Of a DNA stretch of 64,000 nt, positions 11,580 through 22,870 are shown piece by piece (within the stretch, counting starts at the first letter, position 1; each line of letters opens with the position of its first letter). Made by a program: the position numbers and the translations under genes. Source of the DNA: Limnoperna fortunei. Lineage: Eukaryota > Mollusca > Bivalvia > Mytilida > Modiolidae. The DNA lies in the NCBI GenBank assembly GCA_944474755.1, contig OX104117.1, positions 44,781,222 through 44,845,221 on the forward strand, written 5' to 3'. The notes beneath the pieces are model-generated. The model saw nothing but the letters and a program-made list of their open reading frames with translations, was not told the origin of the DNA and did not search any database.

Positions 11580-12625
11580 AGAGGGTCTTTCCCACTGTTC
11601 CTCTAAAGTAAGAAAATACATGTGATGTTATGGTATTTTTGTTTTTCTAGTACAAAATGTCACTTACAGTCAAAAAAATAAGTTATTTGAGTAATGAAAG
11701 TAGTCCCGAGCCAAACAAAAATATGGTTGCTAAGGACTTTCATTCCGTTGCTCGGGATAAAATGCCTCTTCCGGTCATGAAAGACATATTTCAGTAAAGT
11801 ACATAATTCTGATTTTAAACATATATTGTTGCTAAGGACATTTTATAATAGTTACCTTGTTGCTATGGTATGAACTTGACCTATGACCTTTGACATTTGG
11901 CTCAAATGGAAGCTCTTTTCCTACTGATCATGTGAAACCTATATGTTTGCTATATTATCTCTAACCGTTTTCAAGTTTTAACCAAAAAGCATTTGACCGA
12001 AACGTGTCAAGGGCTGTAACTCGAAAACACTTTATCGCACAGCTTCGGTCCTTATGTACCGAATGAAGGTCTCAATAAAAGGAGTAATTTTCCTACTTAT
12101 TGTCTGCTTCTATCTTTTATGGTTTATGAGATATAGTGCTAACATTACCTATGGTGACCTTTGACCTTGACATTTTAAAATGTAATTTATGTCACTAAGG
12201 ATAAATGGTGGTGGTCCCAAGTTTCTAGGACTTACGGTTTTCGAGAAAAAAATTTTTACGCTTGCGACATTTTTCAGGTCAAAAACACGTAAACAGGAAA
12301 TCGAGTGGGGAAAAAAATTGCGTGTTAAATCATGGCCATAAGTCCACCGACATTTTGTACACCTTAGATTTTGAGAATCCGTTACGGTTTCTGAGGTTAT
12401 CTGCTAACAAGGGTTTTCATTTTGGGGCAAATAAATCTGTTACTAAAAAAGATCGGTCTAAAAGCATGAGCCATGTCATCTCCAGATATGACCGATTAAT
12501 GGTACCAAGTATCGAAATGATATGTCAAGACACTTCTTGGCAAACCTCCGCGAAGAAGAAAAATAATAATCATAAGAAATACAAGAAGGCCTTTCCACTT
12601 TAGTGGGAATCACCTTAATTAACCG

Positions 12626-12648
12626 CCATTTGTTCTGAGAACAAATGG
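12626..12648. repeat. 23-nt palindrome, second exact copy
   Basis: The same palindrome as at 11559, extended by one pair on each side, again followed directly by gaaggtct. Confidence 0.85.
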
Positions 12649-13005
12649 GAAGGTCTCTAGGACTTACGGTTTTCGAGAAAAAAATTTTGACGCGTTGTGA
12701 CATTTTTCAGGTCAAAAACACGCAAACAGGAAGTCGATTGGAAAAAAAAAATTTGCGTGTTAAGACATCGCCATAGGTCCACCGACATTTTGTACGCTTC
12801 TGATTTTAAGAATCGATTACGGTTTCTGAGTTTATCTGCTAACAATGGTTTTTGGTGTCGGGGGCAGATAACTCTGTTACTAAAAATAGAGCGGTTTCAC
12901 AGGGTGAACTGAGTAATCTCTGGATATGACCGATTAATAGTACCAAGTATCGAAATGATATGTGAAGACTTTTTGGCAAACCTCAGCGGAAGAAGAAACT
13001 TCGCA

Positions 13006-14329
13006 AAAAATGAAAATATGATAATTATATTGTTCTTCAAATAAGAAGATCCACATTTGCCGTTCAACGTTTTATTTTATTTTCAACGAAAAAGTTTGTA
13101 CATTTAATATACCGTGTAAAAATGCATCAATTGTTGTGGCGGTACAAGAGATGATATAACAACCAAGTACAACCACAAAGTCGTTGCATGATAATTTGAA
13201 ATGTCAATCATTATCAGCACGTCAAGCAAAGCAGAAGATTTTATCATAATACTAGGTTTTGGCTAGAGTACATTTCTTATTTCTGATCCCACAGAAATTC
13301 GACAAGTAGCTCAACAGAGTGTAGGACAAAATCCCCCCCCCCCCCGAACAAAATCCCTTCCGTGTTATTCAGCACTGGCGGACGCAATCGCCTTAGTAAT
13401 ACAAAAGGACTTATTTGCCATATAAATCTATACTAAATTAATCAATGACATAAGTGCAAAAGTGTATCAAACAACAAAATTGCAACAACAAAAAATCGAT
13501 AAAAGATACAAGTCTATGAGTACCCTGTCTTTAATCCAAAGACTGTTAAATAAAAGAATCAAGACACTGAATTTGTCGATAATTTTCCGGGTTTAAAATT
13601 AATTAAAGAATCGAGATATAGATGAACATTAAAAATAATGAAGTCAGATAAGAGATTAGACCGAAACAGTTTATTTTGATCACATTTTAAATATTATGAA
13701 CTTTATGGTCCACTTCATTTAGATTATAAAAGTAGCATAGACATTGTTCACGTTGGGCTTTTTTTATATCTGCCACTTTCGATTACAAGAGTATGATTGG
13801 CTATTCGAAATTTTGAGATGAATTTGCGAATTTCAAAGTTAGAATAGGATAAATAAGATTCTTTTTCAGTCATTTTTCAAAAATTTATATAGAAAGATTT
13901 TATTTTAAAATTTTAAATGTGAAACTTTCTCAGCATACATGTTCATATAAAACTTTAACAATTCTTATTTAATATATATCGACCAATTAGCAATTCAACA
14001 GTTTATTTTACTGTCTCCAGTTTTGCTAATTAAAATCATTGTACGAATATTTAAATTGAGCGAAATAAAGACACAAAAGAGTCTACCTGTCTTTAGCTTC
14101 ATCTGTTCTTGTATGTAGCATCTTATATGCACTGAAAATATTTGAAATTTTTATACTTTCCTGAGTTCGAATACATAATATATCCATTGATAATTAAAAG
14201 TGTGTTAGCCATTTGCCAGTAGTTGTCCATAATTTGTTCACGGAGATAGCAGCAATTTAATAAAATACTTAACATCCCTGTGCTACTTTATCTTTTGAAA
14301 TAAAATAAACTGTCATAAAAATGTCAAAG
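13006..14329. other. Stretch without recognisable genes
   Basis: Apart from the poly-C tract at 13333, this is plain AT-rich sequence. No protein motif or repeat was recognised. Confidence 0.4.
13333..13345 (+). repeat. Poly-C tract (13 C)
   Basis: An uninterrupted run of 13 C in otherwise AT-rich sequence. The length may be affected by sequencing error. Confidence 0.8.
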
Positions 14330-15191
14330 ATTTTTACGTATAATTTCAAAACAAATGTTTGTACGACAGAGAGAAGAGGGATATTCACAAAGAACGTTCA
14401 GTTGATGAAATAATTGGAAGAGATCATTCAACAGTCTCCAAATTTTGAAAGCGACTTGTTGAAAGGAATTCGGTGTAAAATAAGCCGAAAACCGGAAGAA
14501 AAAAGTTGTTGACAGAACAAGGAGACCGAGTGATTTTGCGCTTTGTGAAAGTAAACAGGAGAGAAACCAGGGATTCGACAAATATTGTAAATGAAAGACT
14601 GTCACAACCTGTATCTACAAGGACTGTTCGGCGGCTATTGAAATTTCATGGATTCACAGGGTACCGGATTCGGAAAAGTGTCACTTAAAACTTAAGAAGT
14701 CGTGCAAACTGGTGCAGTGGTAAGTTGCCATGACAATTCAAATATATTGGAAGCGTATAAAAATTTCTGATGAGACTTAATTCAGTGTTGGCCAGGATAG
14801 GAGTGTGCATGTATGGAGAAAAGCTGATAAAATCATTACATTTGACGGAGTTTGTACTTTGATAGAAATTGATGGAACAATGAAATCTCTCCGATATTTT
14901 ATTGCCAGTAATCGCAAAAAACTTCCTGAACGGTGGTTACATCTTTCAAGACGACAATGCAATAGGTCATGCATCTCATAGAGATGTTAAGTGGAAAAGG
15001 GAAACATTTTAAAATGTTTTGAATTGACCATTTCAATTTCGGATTTAAACCTTATCGAAAATGTACGGGGAACAATTCATATCAAAATACAAAATTCAAA
15101 ATGCGACATTTTCAATAAGGAAATTCTAGCGAGGGAGTGAAGAAGATATAGGTTAGACTAACTCTAGTGTATATCCAGAGACTTTATGATT

Positions 15192-15205
15192 CATTTCCTA
15201 AAAGA
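15192..15205 (+). repeat. Target site duplication, left copy
   Basis: catttcctaaaaga, identical to 15471-15484 on the other side of the SINE. Confidence 0.9.
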
Positions 15206-15470
15206 GGGGCCTCGGTGGCCGAGTGGTAAAGGTAGTTTGCCTACTATTAATCACGTGTTCTGTCAGCACTGAGATTGCGATTTCGATTCTCACTGCAGGC
15301 AGGGTGTACTCGACTCCAATCTTAATTGACAAGGATTGCCAGTTTTCCTACCGCAGGTCGGGGGTTTTCTCCGGGAACTCCGGCTTCCTCCCCCAATAAA
15401 ATATGGACGCAATGATATAGCTGAAAAATTACTGAAAGTGGCGTTAAACACCATCAAACAAACAAACAAA
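15206..15470 (+). mobile_element. Complete tRNA-derived SINE (265 bp)
   Basis: The head is tRNA-like (type II, Leu/Ser style) with box A tggccgagtgg at 15216-15226 and a box B-like gatttcgattc at 15279-15289, an internal RNA polymerase III promoter. A conserved core follows (ccagttttcctaccg, ggggttttctccggg, ccccaataaaa, gatatagctgaaaaatt) and then a ggcgttaaacacc tail with an (aaac)n end. This arrangement fits mollusc V-type SINEs such as the RUDI family, named from memory. Perfect 14-bp target duplications flank it, so the ends are certain. Such SINEs are copied by a LINE that recognises their 3' tail. Confidence 0.92.
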
Positions 15471-15484
15471 CATTTCCTAAAAGA
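15471..15484 (+). repeat. Target site duplication, right copy
   Basis: catttcctaaaaga. The transposase reading continues from here into the C-terminal IRSVI motif. Confidence 0.9.
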
Positions 15485-15506
15485 ATCCGTAGTGTTATTA
15501 TAGCAA

Positions 15507-17229
15507 AAGTTAACATAACAAAATATTGAAGAAAACAGGTAAGCTCTGCTATACGTTTCGTCCCATAAGCAAAACGGGCCAAACAAAAACGGCCTACCTA
15601 AATAACAAAATAGCGAAAATGGCGATAATTGGTTTTTTTTTAAAATAATTATGGCCATTTATTGTAGAACTTTATTATATAGTAAACTACACAACTTTAC
15701 TTTGCAAACTTAAATACTAAAATGTTGGCTAACGTGTAGTAGTGATTGACAATAACCTAGAACAAACAGTTACTATGTTTAGGAAGACTAACATACACAT
15801 ATATATAGACACATACTAAGGATGAATTCACTTAGTCAACGAGACGGTTTTGTTATGACGTCTGTGTTAATTAAAGTCAATTTCAATATAAACACTGATT
15901 GACTTGAACAATTTTTTTACATTGTCGAAGTACTTTGCAGTGTCCTGAATGTGTTTTACGTGTCATTTTGTGTAATTATTAATATTTGCTCTCTGAAGTT
16001 TCCCAATACTTGTCTACATTATGATTTATATTTTGAATACTTCTTTACATAAGTAACTTCGACAATGAATCTCACATTCTATGTCCTGTCATTATACATC
16101 TCCAACAGTGTTGTTAAACCATATACATGTAGTTTTGGAATTATAATCGGTTATTCCGGCAGATTCGATTATTCAGTAAACAGCATAACTTTAACTGGAA
16201 ATAATACATACCGGGAATTTCCTATACACGTATAAAATCGGTTGCTTTAACATACAGAAAAATGGGTACTTTATTTATTTTGTATCAAAAATGAAAAAAA
16301 AGTTTTTTTCTGTCGATCGTTATTTTGTTCTGGGAATTTTTTTTTTAGATTACATGTATTTTTAGCGCAATAAGATAAACCATGTAATTAGTGACAAATT
16401 CTCGACGGTTGTGTTTTAAAACAGCGAAAAATTATACCATTTGCACTGATTATTTACTTACCATGCAGATGTTATGACAGAGAATCATCACAGAAACATA
16501 GCCAGGATATTCATATACTTTCTTGTTCTTTTTAAACTCGTTCATACATTAAAGAGCCGTCACAGAAGATAATAGGATGCATGCCGTTTTCACACTTTGT
16601 TTTCAATATAGTTTCATTGCTTTTCAGAAGTATTCTTTTGCACATTATGTCACATTATATTACCCTTATATAGTTTAGTATAACATGTAGCTGATGCTCA
16701 GAAGAATTAGAAAGATCAATGGAAATAAGTAAGAATTACATATAAACGTTTTTTTTACTAAAACCCCTTAGACATATATTGCACGACTCGGAATTGCTCA
16801 CCAGGACCATGCGCAGATTTGGTTTTAGTAATGGCAGTAGTGTGGGTTGAAGTGTATGTAAAAAAAACAAATGCATAGGGTACATGCGCATTATAATTCA
16901 TACCGAGTTTAGTTTGCATAAACGCTTTAGATTCAGATAAGAGTTTTCAATATTAAATGCGGTCAGTGGAGGGATCAAACAAGCCTCTATTGCATGTTCG
17001 GCTACAGTATCAATTTAAAAAAGAAAAAAAAAAAACAGAACCAGAAAGTTTGTTATACTCCTTTTTATACTACGATAAAACCTAAGTTGTTTTTCTGCCA
17101 AATAAAGCAAAAGTAGCCACTTGAAGGATTTGCTAATGACGTAGCGCACATTGTTGGGGGATTTTTGGTGTCGGATAAATATCTTTTTTTGTTGCTAGAC
17201 CTTTAACGAATGAAAAATGTGTCAATAAA
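15507..17229. other. Stretch without recognisable genes
   Basis: AT-rich with T-runs (16300-16350) and an A-rich run near 17020-17035. No coding motif was recognised. Confidence 0.4.
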
Positions 17230-17427
17230 CTAGTATTTGTTTAGTTTTGGATCAAAACGAGCTGCATCCGTCTTTTGAGCAACAAAGATACTTGAATTAT
17301 AAGCTGAAATATTTTTAAGATTTTCCTTATAAATCGCGTTGTAAATTGTAACAAGAAAAATATTTACCAGGTCATTTAAACATTCGGGTGTTAGGTACTC
17401 GAAATTGTGTACGTCATCATTTTTCAA
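17230..17427 (-). pseudogene. Possible LINE reverse-transcriptase fragment
   Basis: A 65-codon minus-strand frame contains FEYLTPECLNDLVNIF and later SSIFVAQKTDAARFDPKLNK. This resembles the finger region of non-LTR reverse transcriptases just before the NYRPI motif. There are no catalytic residues and no neighbours in frame, so this is tentative. Confidence 0.3.
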
Positions 17428-17441
17428 AATACAGTACTAGC

Positions 17442-17640
17442 CGCCGTAAAAGCAACACTGACTGATTGCTGACGGATTTTGGAACACTGATTGATTGCTG
17501 ACGAATACATACGTCCAAAATTATGAATCCGTCATTACATTAGTAAACGTCAGTAATCAGCCCGATCCAGAATTCGTCTTGTAATTGTATGCATAAATCG
17601 GTCAGTTTATTGACGGATACATATAACTTAATAATTTGAA
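17442..17640. repeat. Cluster of short tgattgctgacggat-type words
   Basis: tgattgctgacgga at about 17463 and tgattgctgacgaa at about 17490 are followed by inverted or partial versions (cgtcagtaatcag near 17548, cagtttattgacgga near 17604). A related cluster is at 27166-27290. It may be the ends of a small inverted-repeat element; boundaries are not defined. Confidence 0.35.
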
Positions 17641-17949
17641 GATTAAACGAATTCTGCGTCATTTGTATATTATATATATGCATTTATAATAAAATAAACG
17701 CAAGTATCAAAACGAATAAGTAATAAAAACGTATCGTTCGAAAAAGTAAAATAAAATATATAAAAATTAATAAAAACTATTTTCGTTATATTATATAATG
17801 AATCAAATTTCCTTAAGGCACGACAACTCTGCGGTTCGAGCCCTGTAAACCTACAAAAACTCCATTAGATTTAAGAAACATCAGTAGCGATAAAGGTATA
17901 CACATCGAGGGAATATATACTTGGTATACTATGGTGCAAAAGTGCAGAA

Positions 17950-18640
17950 CTAGACCTTGACAGATCAGAATACGAAGATTTTGATGTCCCATTTTTTAAA
18001 CTTACAAATAAGTTAAAGAAAAAATTAAAAATTTAATTTCTGAATATTATATAAATAAGATAAAAACTAAATTAAATAATTTAAATAACGAATCTAAACT
18101 TTACTTATTTAGTAAACGGAAAACAGACATAAGAATTGAAGACTATTTAGTAAATGAGAACAGTTTTATATATAGACAAATGATAACAAAACTAAGAGTG
18201 AGTGACCATACCTTACATATAGAACAAGGGAGATGTCATAAATATTCCCAGATGTCAACGAATATACATTAAATGCCAAATTGTTGAAGATGAAAAACAT
18301 TTTCTTTTACATTCTCAAATTAACACTCTACCAAGAGATATCTTGTTTTCAAAATTTAAAATATAGACAATAGCTTTGCAAATTTAAATACACATGAAAA
18401 AGTAAAATATATCCTCCCTCAGTCCACATTTAGAACATTTAACTTATGTTAAGTACTTTATAAAGCGATCATTTGAAATGCGAAAATAGGGTCCACATCG
18501 GTTAAAATGTACTAAATTTGTAGTTATATTAGAAATAATAACTACTGTACTTGAGTATGTTTGTATTCTAATGTTTTTGTTTATAATGTTATAATGTTGC
18601 TTTGACCCATATGGGTGTAATTTGCAAAAAAGAATCTGTT
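17950..18640 (+). pseudogene. LINE 3' end fragment, copy 1
   Basis: The plus-strand translation includes a segment typical of LINE C termini (ITKLRVSDHTLHIEQGRC near 18190, then KCQIVEDEKHFLLH in a shifted frame near 18275-18310). The 3' part from 18367 (aatagctttgcaaa...) to the terminal block atatgggtgtaatttgcaaa at about 18609-18628 is shared with 26690-26905, so the two are copies of one family. Confidence 0.6.
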
Positions 18641-19101
18641 AAAGCATTAACATATTCTCGTCATTTTATTGAATAAACGTACCTTTTAAACAAAAATATT
18701 GAGAAATCGTAACGAAATTGCATTGTTCCAGTTTGAAATTTTCAGTTGAGCGTAATTTGACATCGGAATTCTAATCGTGACGTCATATTAATTCGAATGT
18801 AGAATTGTTAAAAAAATAATGTATCGGGAGTATGTTAAATCATACAAATCTCAGAATTAAGACTAAAAATAACTGTATTGTTAACAATAACGATAAATAT
18901 TGATAATACATAACAAACAGCATTTTTAAGTCAGTTTTTACATTAACACAAAACACACAGCTTGTAAACGCATGTGCGAACTAAACTTATTGGAATTTTG
19001 ACACCTGCTTTGCTTACATAGCTTAAGCAGGACGTCATATTAGAATCGAGATTGATCCTCTTTTTTTATTCGGCTTATTCTATTTTCATCTATGTCTGAA
19101 C
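18641..19101. other. Stretch without recognisable genes
   Basis: AT-rich with no conserved motif seen. It ends at the hairpin at 19102. Confidence 0.4.
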
Positions 19102-19161
19102 GAGGTCGACTCACTCACAAACAAAGGCAGTTTATGATAAGTTTGTGAGTGAGTCGACCTC
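19102..19161. repeat. Perfect 21-bp hairpin with 18-nt loop
   Basis: The left arm 19102-19122 begins gaggtcgactcac. The right arm 19141-19161 is its exact reverse complement, ending gagtcgacctc. Flanking bases do not pair. It could be a remnant of a foldback element or a small hairpin RNA; the sequence alone does not decide. Confidence 0.85.
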
Positions 19162-19499
19162 AATCATACACCGATGAATTACCGAAAATATGCGTTTAAT
19201 CCTTATAATTATCCCCAAATTGTTTTTAAATATTACTATCTTTTCAAAACATAAAATTTCATTATAAGTGTGTGACACAGCGGAATATACACAACGAACT
19301 GAAGTCTAAGACGTGGTCGGTTTTTATTGAATAACGGGCATTGACAACAGATGTATTTTACGATGTGCCGAGAAGATTATTACTGAAAACAAAATAAGAC
19401 AGAACAACAAACAATATTTTCGTGAATTCCGTATACTAATGTTCGAATTGTACCGCGGTTTATCTGTAAATTAATATACCAGAAGGAAATAGTGACTAG

Positions 19500-19906
19500 A
19501 ATATATAATAAAAACGATGCTTTTATCGCGTAAAACTACTAGACAAGTACACCCTCCATCACGGATGAACAATATTTATCTTCAGGAAGTATATAGTCAT
19601 AAACACTTGGGCATCTTCTTCTCGGATCATGGCTCATGGCTTGAACATATCGATTACATTCTTAAAAAGGCATGTTTAAGAGTCAATATATTACGACGTG
19701 TACGCTTAGTTTTAGATCAATATACCTTAGAAACAATGTATTTTTCATATATCAGACCAATTTTAGAATATAGCGACGTCGTTTGAGACAACGGGATTCA
19801 AACATTAGTTAATAAAATCGAAAGCGTTCAGATAGAAGTGATGCGAATCGTAACAGATGGCACAAAATTAACATCGCTCGAAAATTATACGAGGAAACAG
19901 GATGGG
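19500..19906 (+). pseudogene. LINE ORF2 fragment, left half (split by Gypsy insertion)
   Basis: A frame from 19517 encodes the thumb region of a CR1/Jockey-type reverse transcriptase: KHLGIFFSDHGSWLEHIDYI, ILRRVRLVLDQYTLETMYFS and YIRPILEYSDVV, then after a stop a segment ending LYEETGW at the insertion site. The right half resumes at 25471 with SDRRKKHKLVMIYKMVNG. The two halves join at the LTR boundaries, so the LINE was there first. Confidence 0.75.
19903..19906 (+). repeat. Gypsy target duplication, left (tggg)
   Basis: tggg directly precedes the 5' LTR and is repeated at 25467-25470. It could be read as 5 bp (atggg) if the final a of the LTR is shared. Confidence 0.65.
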
Positions 19907-20103
19907 TATTATATACTTCAGAATTCATATATATAATTTTTTCCGGAAACTGTGTTTTCCGAGATTGGTTTTTAAATAGTTTAGTTTTGTGATTGATTTT
20001 GGCGCTAATGAAGAAATAAAGATGTCACATTGAACGTAAGCTCTATCACTTATTCCACGATAATTAACCTATTTTCCTCTTGCATAAAAGGATAAAGGTT
20101 ACA
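19907..20103 (+). repeat. 5' LTR (197 bp)
   Basis: Starts tattatatac and ends ggttaca. It contains an aataaa polyadenylation-type signal and is about 94-95% identical by eye to 25269-25466. The start is TA rather than the usual TG in both LTRs. Confidence 0.85.
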
Positions 20104-20121
20104 TGGTATAGAACCCGAATG
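20104..20121 (+). promoter_or_regulatory. Primer-binding-site candidate
   Basis: tggtatagaacccg begins directly after the LTR. TGG matches the complement of a tRNA CCA end. The priming tRNA was not determined. Confidence 0.5.
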
Positions 20122-20340
20122 TAAGTTTACAATTTATGATTGCAACAGAGAATTTCTGACAATTTTTGACCCAAAAAACACGTTGTCTTCTGCTACACCA
20201 CGGGATCACATGTTCTGAATCTACACGTAGAATATTCGTAAGTGAGGTCTCCCTCATTACAACGTTAAAGCCGCTAATATTTTTTTATACTATGACCTCT
20301 ATATATAAACAGTATGTGAGATCATTCTCATTAATGCATA

Positions 20341-20988
20341 ATGTCGTATTTAGATGAAACCTTGAGCAACATATCCGAGTCAAATTTTTCTGATTATTCT
20401 ATTCTTTCTGATCAGTTTTTAGAAGATAACCAATTTACTGTCACAACATCAGAACATTCAACTCCTACAAGTATCCGTTCAAATGTATATTTTGACTCCG
20501 AGGACGACCATTCTTTAGAACCCTCTTGTCTTAACCCCACAGATCAACTTCACCAAGAAAATTATAGATCAAATACTTCAAGAGTTCCTAAATCCACTGT
20601 CCAAATTATGGAGAAACTAGCTGTATGCCGAAAATTTGGGTCTATGTTTCTTCATGAGTTTGAATCAGAACTGTCGGAATTACGAAATAAGGTAAATCAC
20701 TTAACTGATTTGGTTGAAAAATTTGCAGTTTCTCAGAATACACCATACCGTCGTCCGCAAACACGTCGATTTAATGACAGTAGTCGAAACACGAGAGAGA
20801 ACTTTTCAAATCAGGACAGGCGAGAACAAAATTCAAACGTGCCAGAAAACGCACCATTTACTTGCTATAAATGCCAGTGTAAGAATCACATCCAACGATG
20901 TTGTATGTGGAACGACCAGGGAGAAGCTAATTCGAGCGTTCAGTGTCAACTCTGTTCTCAATACGGGCATGAAGCTCTAATGTTTTAA
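20341..20988 (+). CDS. gag: Gypsy gag-like ORF (215 aa) with CCHC knuckles
   Basis: Capsid/nucleocapsid-type protein that would package element RNA. The ATG at 20341 opens the only long frame. The N terminus is acidic and serine-rich; a helical stretch is at about residues 85-130 (MEKLAVCRKFGSMFLHEFE, then ELRNKVNHLTDLVEKF). A retroviral-type zinc knuckle C-x2-C-x4-H-x4-C (CYKCQCKNHIQRCC) is at about residues 178-191, with a second partial knuckle CQLCSQYGHE near the C terminus that lacks its last cysteine. A stop follows directly. In intact elements gag continues to or is followed by protease; here the next pieces are in other frames. Confidence 0.75.
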   Translation: MSYLDETLSNISESNFSDYSILSDQFLEDNQFTVTTSEHSTPTSIRSNVYFDSEDDHSLEPSCLNPTDQLHQENYRSNTSRVPKSTVQIMEKLAVCRKFGSMFLHEFESELSELRNKVNHLTDLVEKFAVSQNTPYRRPQTRRFNDSSRNTRENFSNQDRREQNSNVPENAPFTCYKCQCKNHIQRCCMWNDQGEANSSVQCQLCSQYGHEALMF

Positions 20989-21271
20989 GTTGGGAAACAT
21001 TCCGAACCCGAGGGACGCAGGGCACGTCCCTTCGGACGGACGGAATTAAGTGCCAGAAAAAGTAGTCCATCTCCGAGCCGACCTAGGAATAACCAATTAC
21101 GCACAAATTCTATTTCAAATCAAAACTTTTCGTCTGATAAAACCTCTGACGCTGAACCTGAAAATGACTCGAAACCGACAATATTGACAATATTAGAATC
21201 TCAACAACTGTGCGACTGAATTTCTTCACAAAACAAAACATTCTATTCAGCAACTTCATGATAAAATAACA

Positions 21272-21493
21272 TTGGCAAACAATCAATCGGTCGACATTTT
21301 GGGGACCACTCAAGTAAAATTAAAAGTCCGTAATGGGAAACATTGGATTAACGTACTATATATCCTCAGGCAAACTACTCACCCTTTAATCCTAGGTACT
21401 GCTCAAAACATTGTATTGAATTTTAAAGAAAATGAAGGGGGGACTATCAAACACTTAAGGTTAACAGTGACTAGAGAATTTCAGTTCCACTAA
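21272..21493 (+). pseudogene. Retropepsin-like remnant
   Basis: A 73-codon frame resembles the C-terminal half of an LTR-element aspartic protease: VDILGTTQVKLKVRNGKHW, then HPLILGT, the usual ILG flap-distal motif. The catalytic D-S/T-G is not visible upstream, so the enzyme is incomplete. Confidence 0.5.
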
Positions 21494-22057
21494 ACAAATA
21501 GTTGTATGGGGAAAATTAAGTAGTAAAATACTGTATGGAACACAGGGACTTTGTACTAATAGTAAATTTTTTAATAAGATAGGACTTTTAACTGCGAAAA
21601 GTTTAGTTACACGTGTGATAGAAGATGTGTCCCTGTCAGACTTTTAAATGTTACGAACGAACAAGTTGTTATTCTGAAAGGAAAATTACTTGCGAATTTT
21701 GAAATTTTTGATGGTGATTTTAAAATTTCTGCCGAGATTCTACATGGGGCGACAAAAAGTAGTGAGAAATGTGTGCAAAATATTCGATTATCAGGTAACT
21801 GTGCATCTGTGGAAAAAGACACAAACTTTTTGTCGTACTTTGAATTTCCTGACAATTTAAGCCTTACTGAAAAATGTGAGCTTGAAAACTGTTTACAATC
21901 CCATTAGGATTTGTTTGTTACAGATGAAAACCCGGATCTGGGGTATACTGATGTTGTCTAGCATAAAATATGCTTTAAACCGGATTTCCGGCCGAAATAC
22001 CAAAAACCGTGCCTGGGATCGTCACCGGCATCGTTTCAACTACAGATAGACACAATA

Positions 22058-22249
22058 TTGCACGGTCTTACGTTTAAAATATGTCTTTGCTATCTCGATG
22101 ACGTGAATATCGCATCTGAAACCTTCAGTCAACATATGGATGATACAAATAGTGTGTTTAACCGCTTAAGAGAAGCAGGACTTAAACTTGACCCGAAGAA
22201 ATGTTTAAATCGCCAAATTAAATCTATCGAAATATTTGAAAAAATCTGA
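22058..22249 (+). pseudogene. Gypsy reverse transcriptase fragment (YLDD)
   Basis: A 63-codon frame carries the palm catalytic motif YLDD (22091-22102) followed by a segment typical of Ty3/Gypsy RT (FSQHMDDTNSVFNRLREAGL, then KLDPKKC). The fingers upstream and the RNase H downstream are deleted, with integrase sequence starting about 30 bp later. Confidence 0.75.
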
Positions 22250-22287
22250 TTTTAGTATAGAAAGTTTACAAACGTTGCAGGAAAACG

Positions 22288-22870
22288 ATGAATTTTGTCA
22301 ACCATATAATCTTCCAGAATCACAAAAGGAGGCCCGAAAAGTTATTAGTTCAAGTATCTGACTGTGTTTTACTTGAGAATTTGCTATTCCGTTGCCGTGT
22401 TGCAAAGTCAAAACGATTAAGACTTGAAAAATTACCAATTAGTGTTACCAGAAGTGGCTGTCAAAACGGTGATTTCACAGTTTCATGATTCGGTCCTTGG
22501 TGGACACGGTGGCATCCAACACAGCATTGACTTAATAAAGGAAAAAACGTCACGGACTACATTAAAAGTTGTTCAGACTCTCAGCGTCTGAAAATGACAA
22601 AAGTTAACACAAAGTTGGAAATTACAGCTTACCGAACCCATGATGCCCCGTTTCAAGTGGTTCAAATAGATATTTAAGGACCAGTTCCAGTTTCGAACAA
22701 AGAGAATAAGTACATTTGTACGGCGGTTGACTTATTTAGCAAATTCATTTTTGCTGAACCTATACCAGCAGCAGACTATAACTGTAGCGGAAGTAATATT
22801 CAGGATGATTACACAGTTTGGTGTATTTGACACTTTAATAAGTGATTTGGGCTCAGAATTTATCGGTCTG
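22288..22870 (+). pseudogene. Gypsy integrase, N-terminal and core remnants
   Basis: Pieces in several frames: an H-H part with FHDSVLGGHGGIQHSIDLIK at about 22479-22540, the first catalytic Asp region with QIDI then GPVPVSNKENKYICTAVDLF near 22660-22740, and the second Asp region FDTLISDLGSEF near 22826-22861. Stops and frameshifts separate them. The DDE glutamate segment is not seen. Confidence 0.7.

Larger units (their letters stand above)
9345..13005. repeat. Composite interspersed repeat block of at least three modules
   Basis: Three sequence modules recur here in diverged copies. Module 1 (ccaagtctctaggacttacgg ... ggtttctgagtttatctgc ... gtaccaagtatcg) is at about 9525-9890, 11085-11440, 12212-12600 and 12654-13000. 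Module 2 (ccattNgttctgNgaacaaa ... ggtctttcccactgttcctc ... ctttcattccgttgct) is at about 9350-9525, 9930-10130, 11555-11770 and 12622-12654. Module 3 (gaaaatggctgccc ... cattcgacttt ... ttaaatcgaagg) is at about 10240-10350, 10690-10815 and partly 11900-12000. No coding sequence was found. The family is not recognised. Confidence 0.6.
14330..15506 (+). pseudogene. Tc1-like transposase fossil, interrupted by a SINE
   Basis: Parts of a Tc1-family transposase appear in order but in different frames. The first helix-turn-helix (EIIGRDHSTVSKF) is near 14405. The second DNA-binding part (STRTVRRLLKFHGFTGYRI) is at about 14610-14675. The catalytic region follows with VCVWRKADKIITFDG near 14803, IDGTMKS near 14870, FQDDNAIGHASH near 14946 and SDLNLIENVRGTI near 15036. 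A C-terminal LYDSFPKR ends at 15205 and resumes as IRSVIIAK after the SINE at 15485. The first catalytic Asp segment appears deleted between about 14690 and 14790. Multiple frameshifts make it inactive. Confidence 0.8.

Noticed and set aside
15206..15295. Genuine tRNA-Ser/Leu gene at SINE heads
   Set aside because: Boxes A and B are present but the anticodon arm and acceptor stem do not fold properly and the sequence continues into the SINE core with target duplications.
15290..15658. 122-codon minus-strand ORF
   Set aside because: It is an antisense reading across the SINE core; the same frame recurs at the SINE at 36597.
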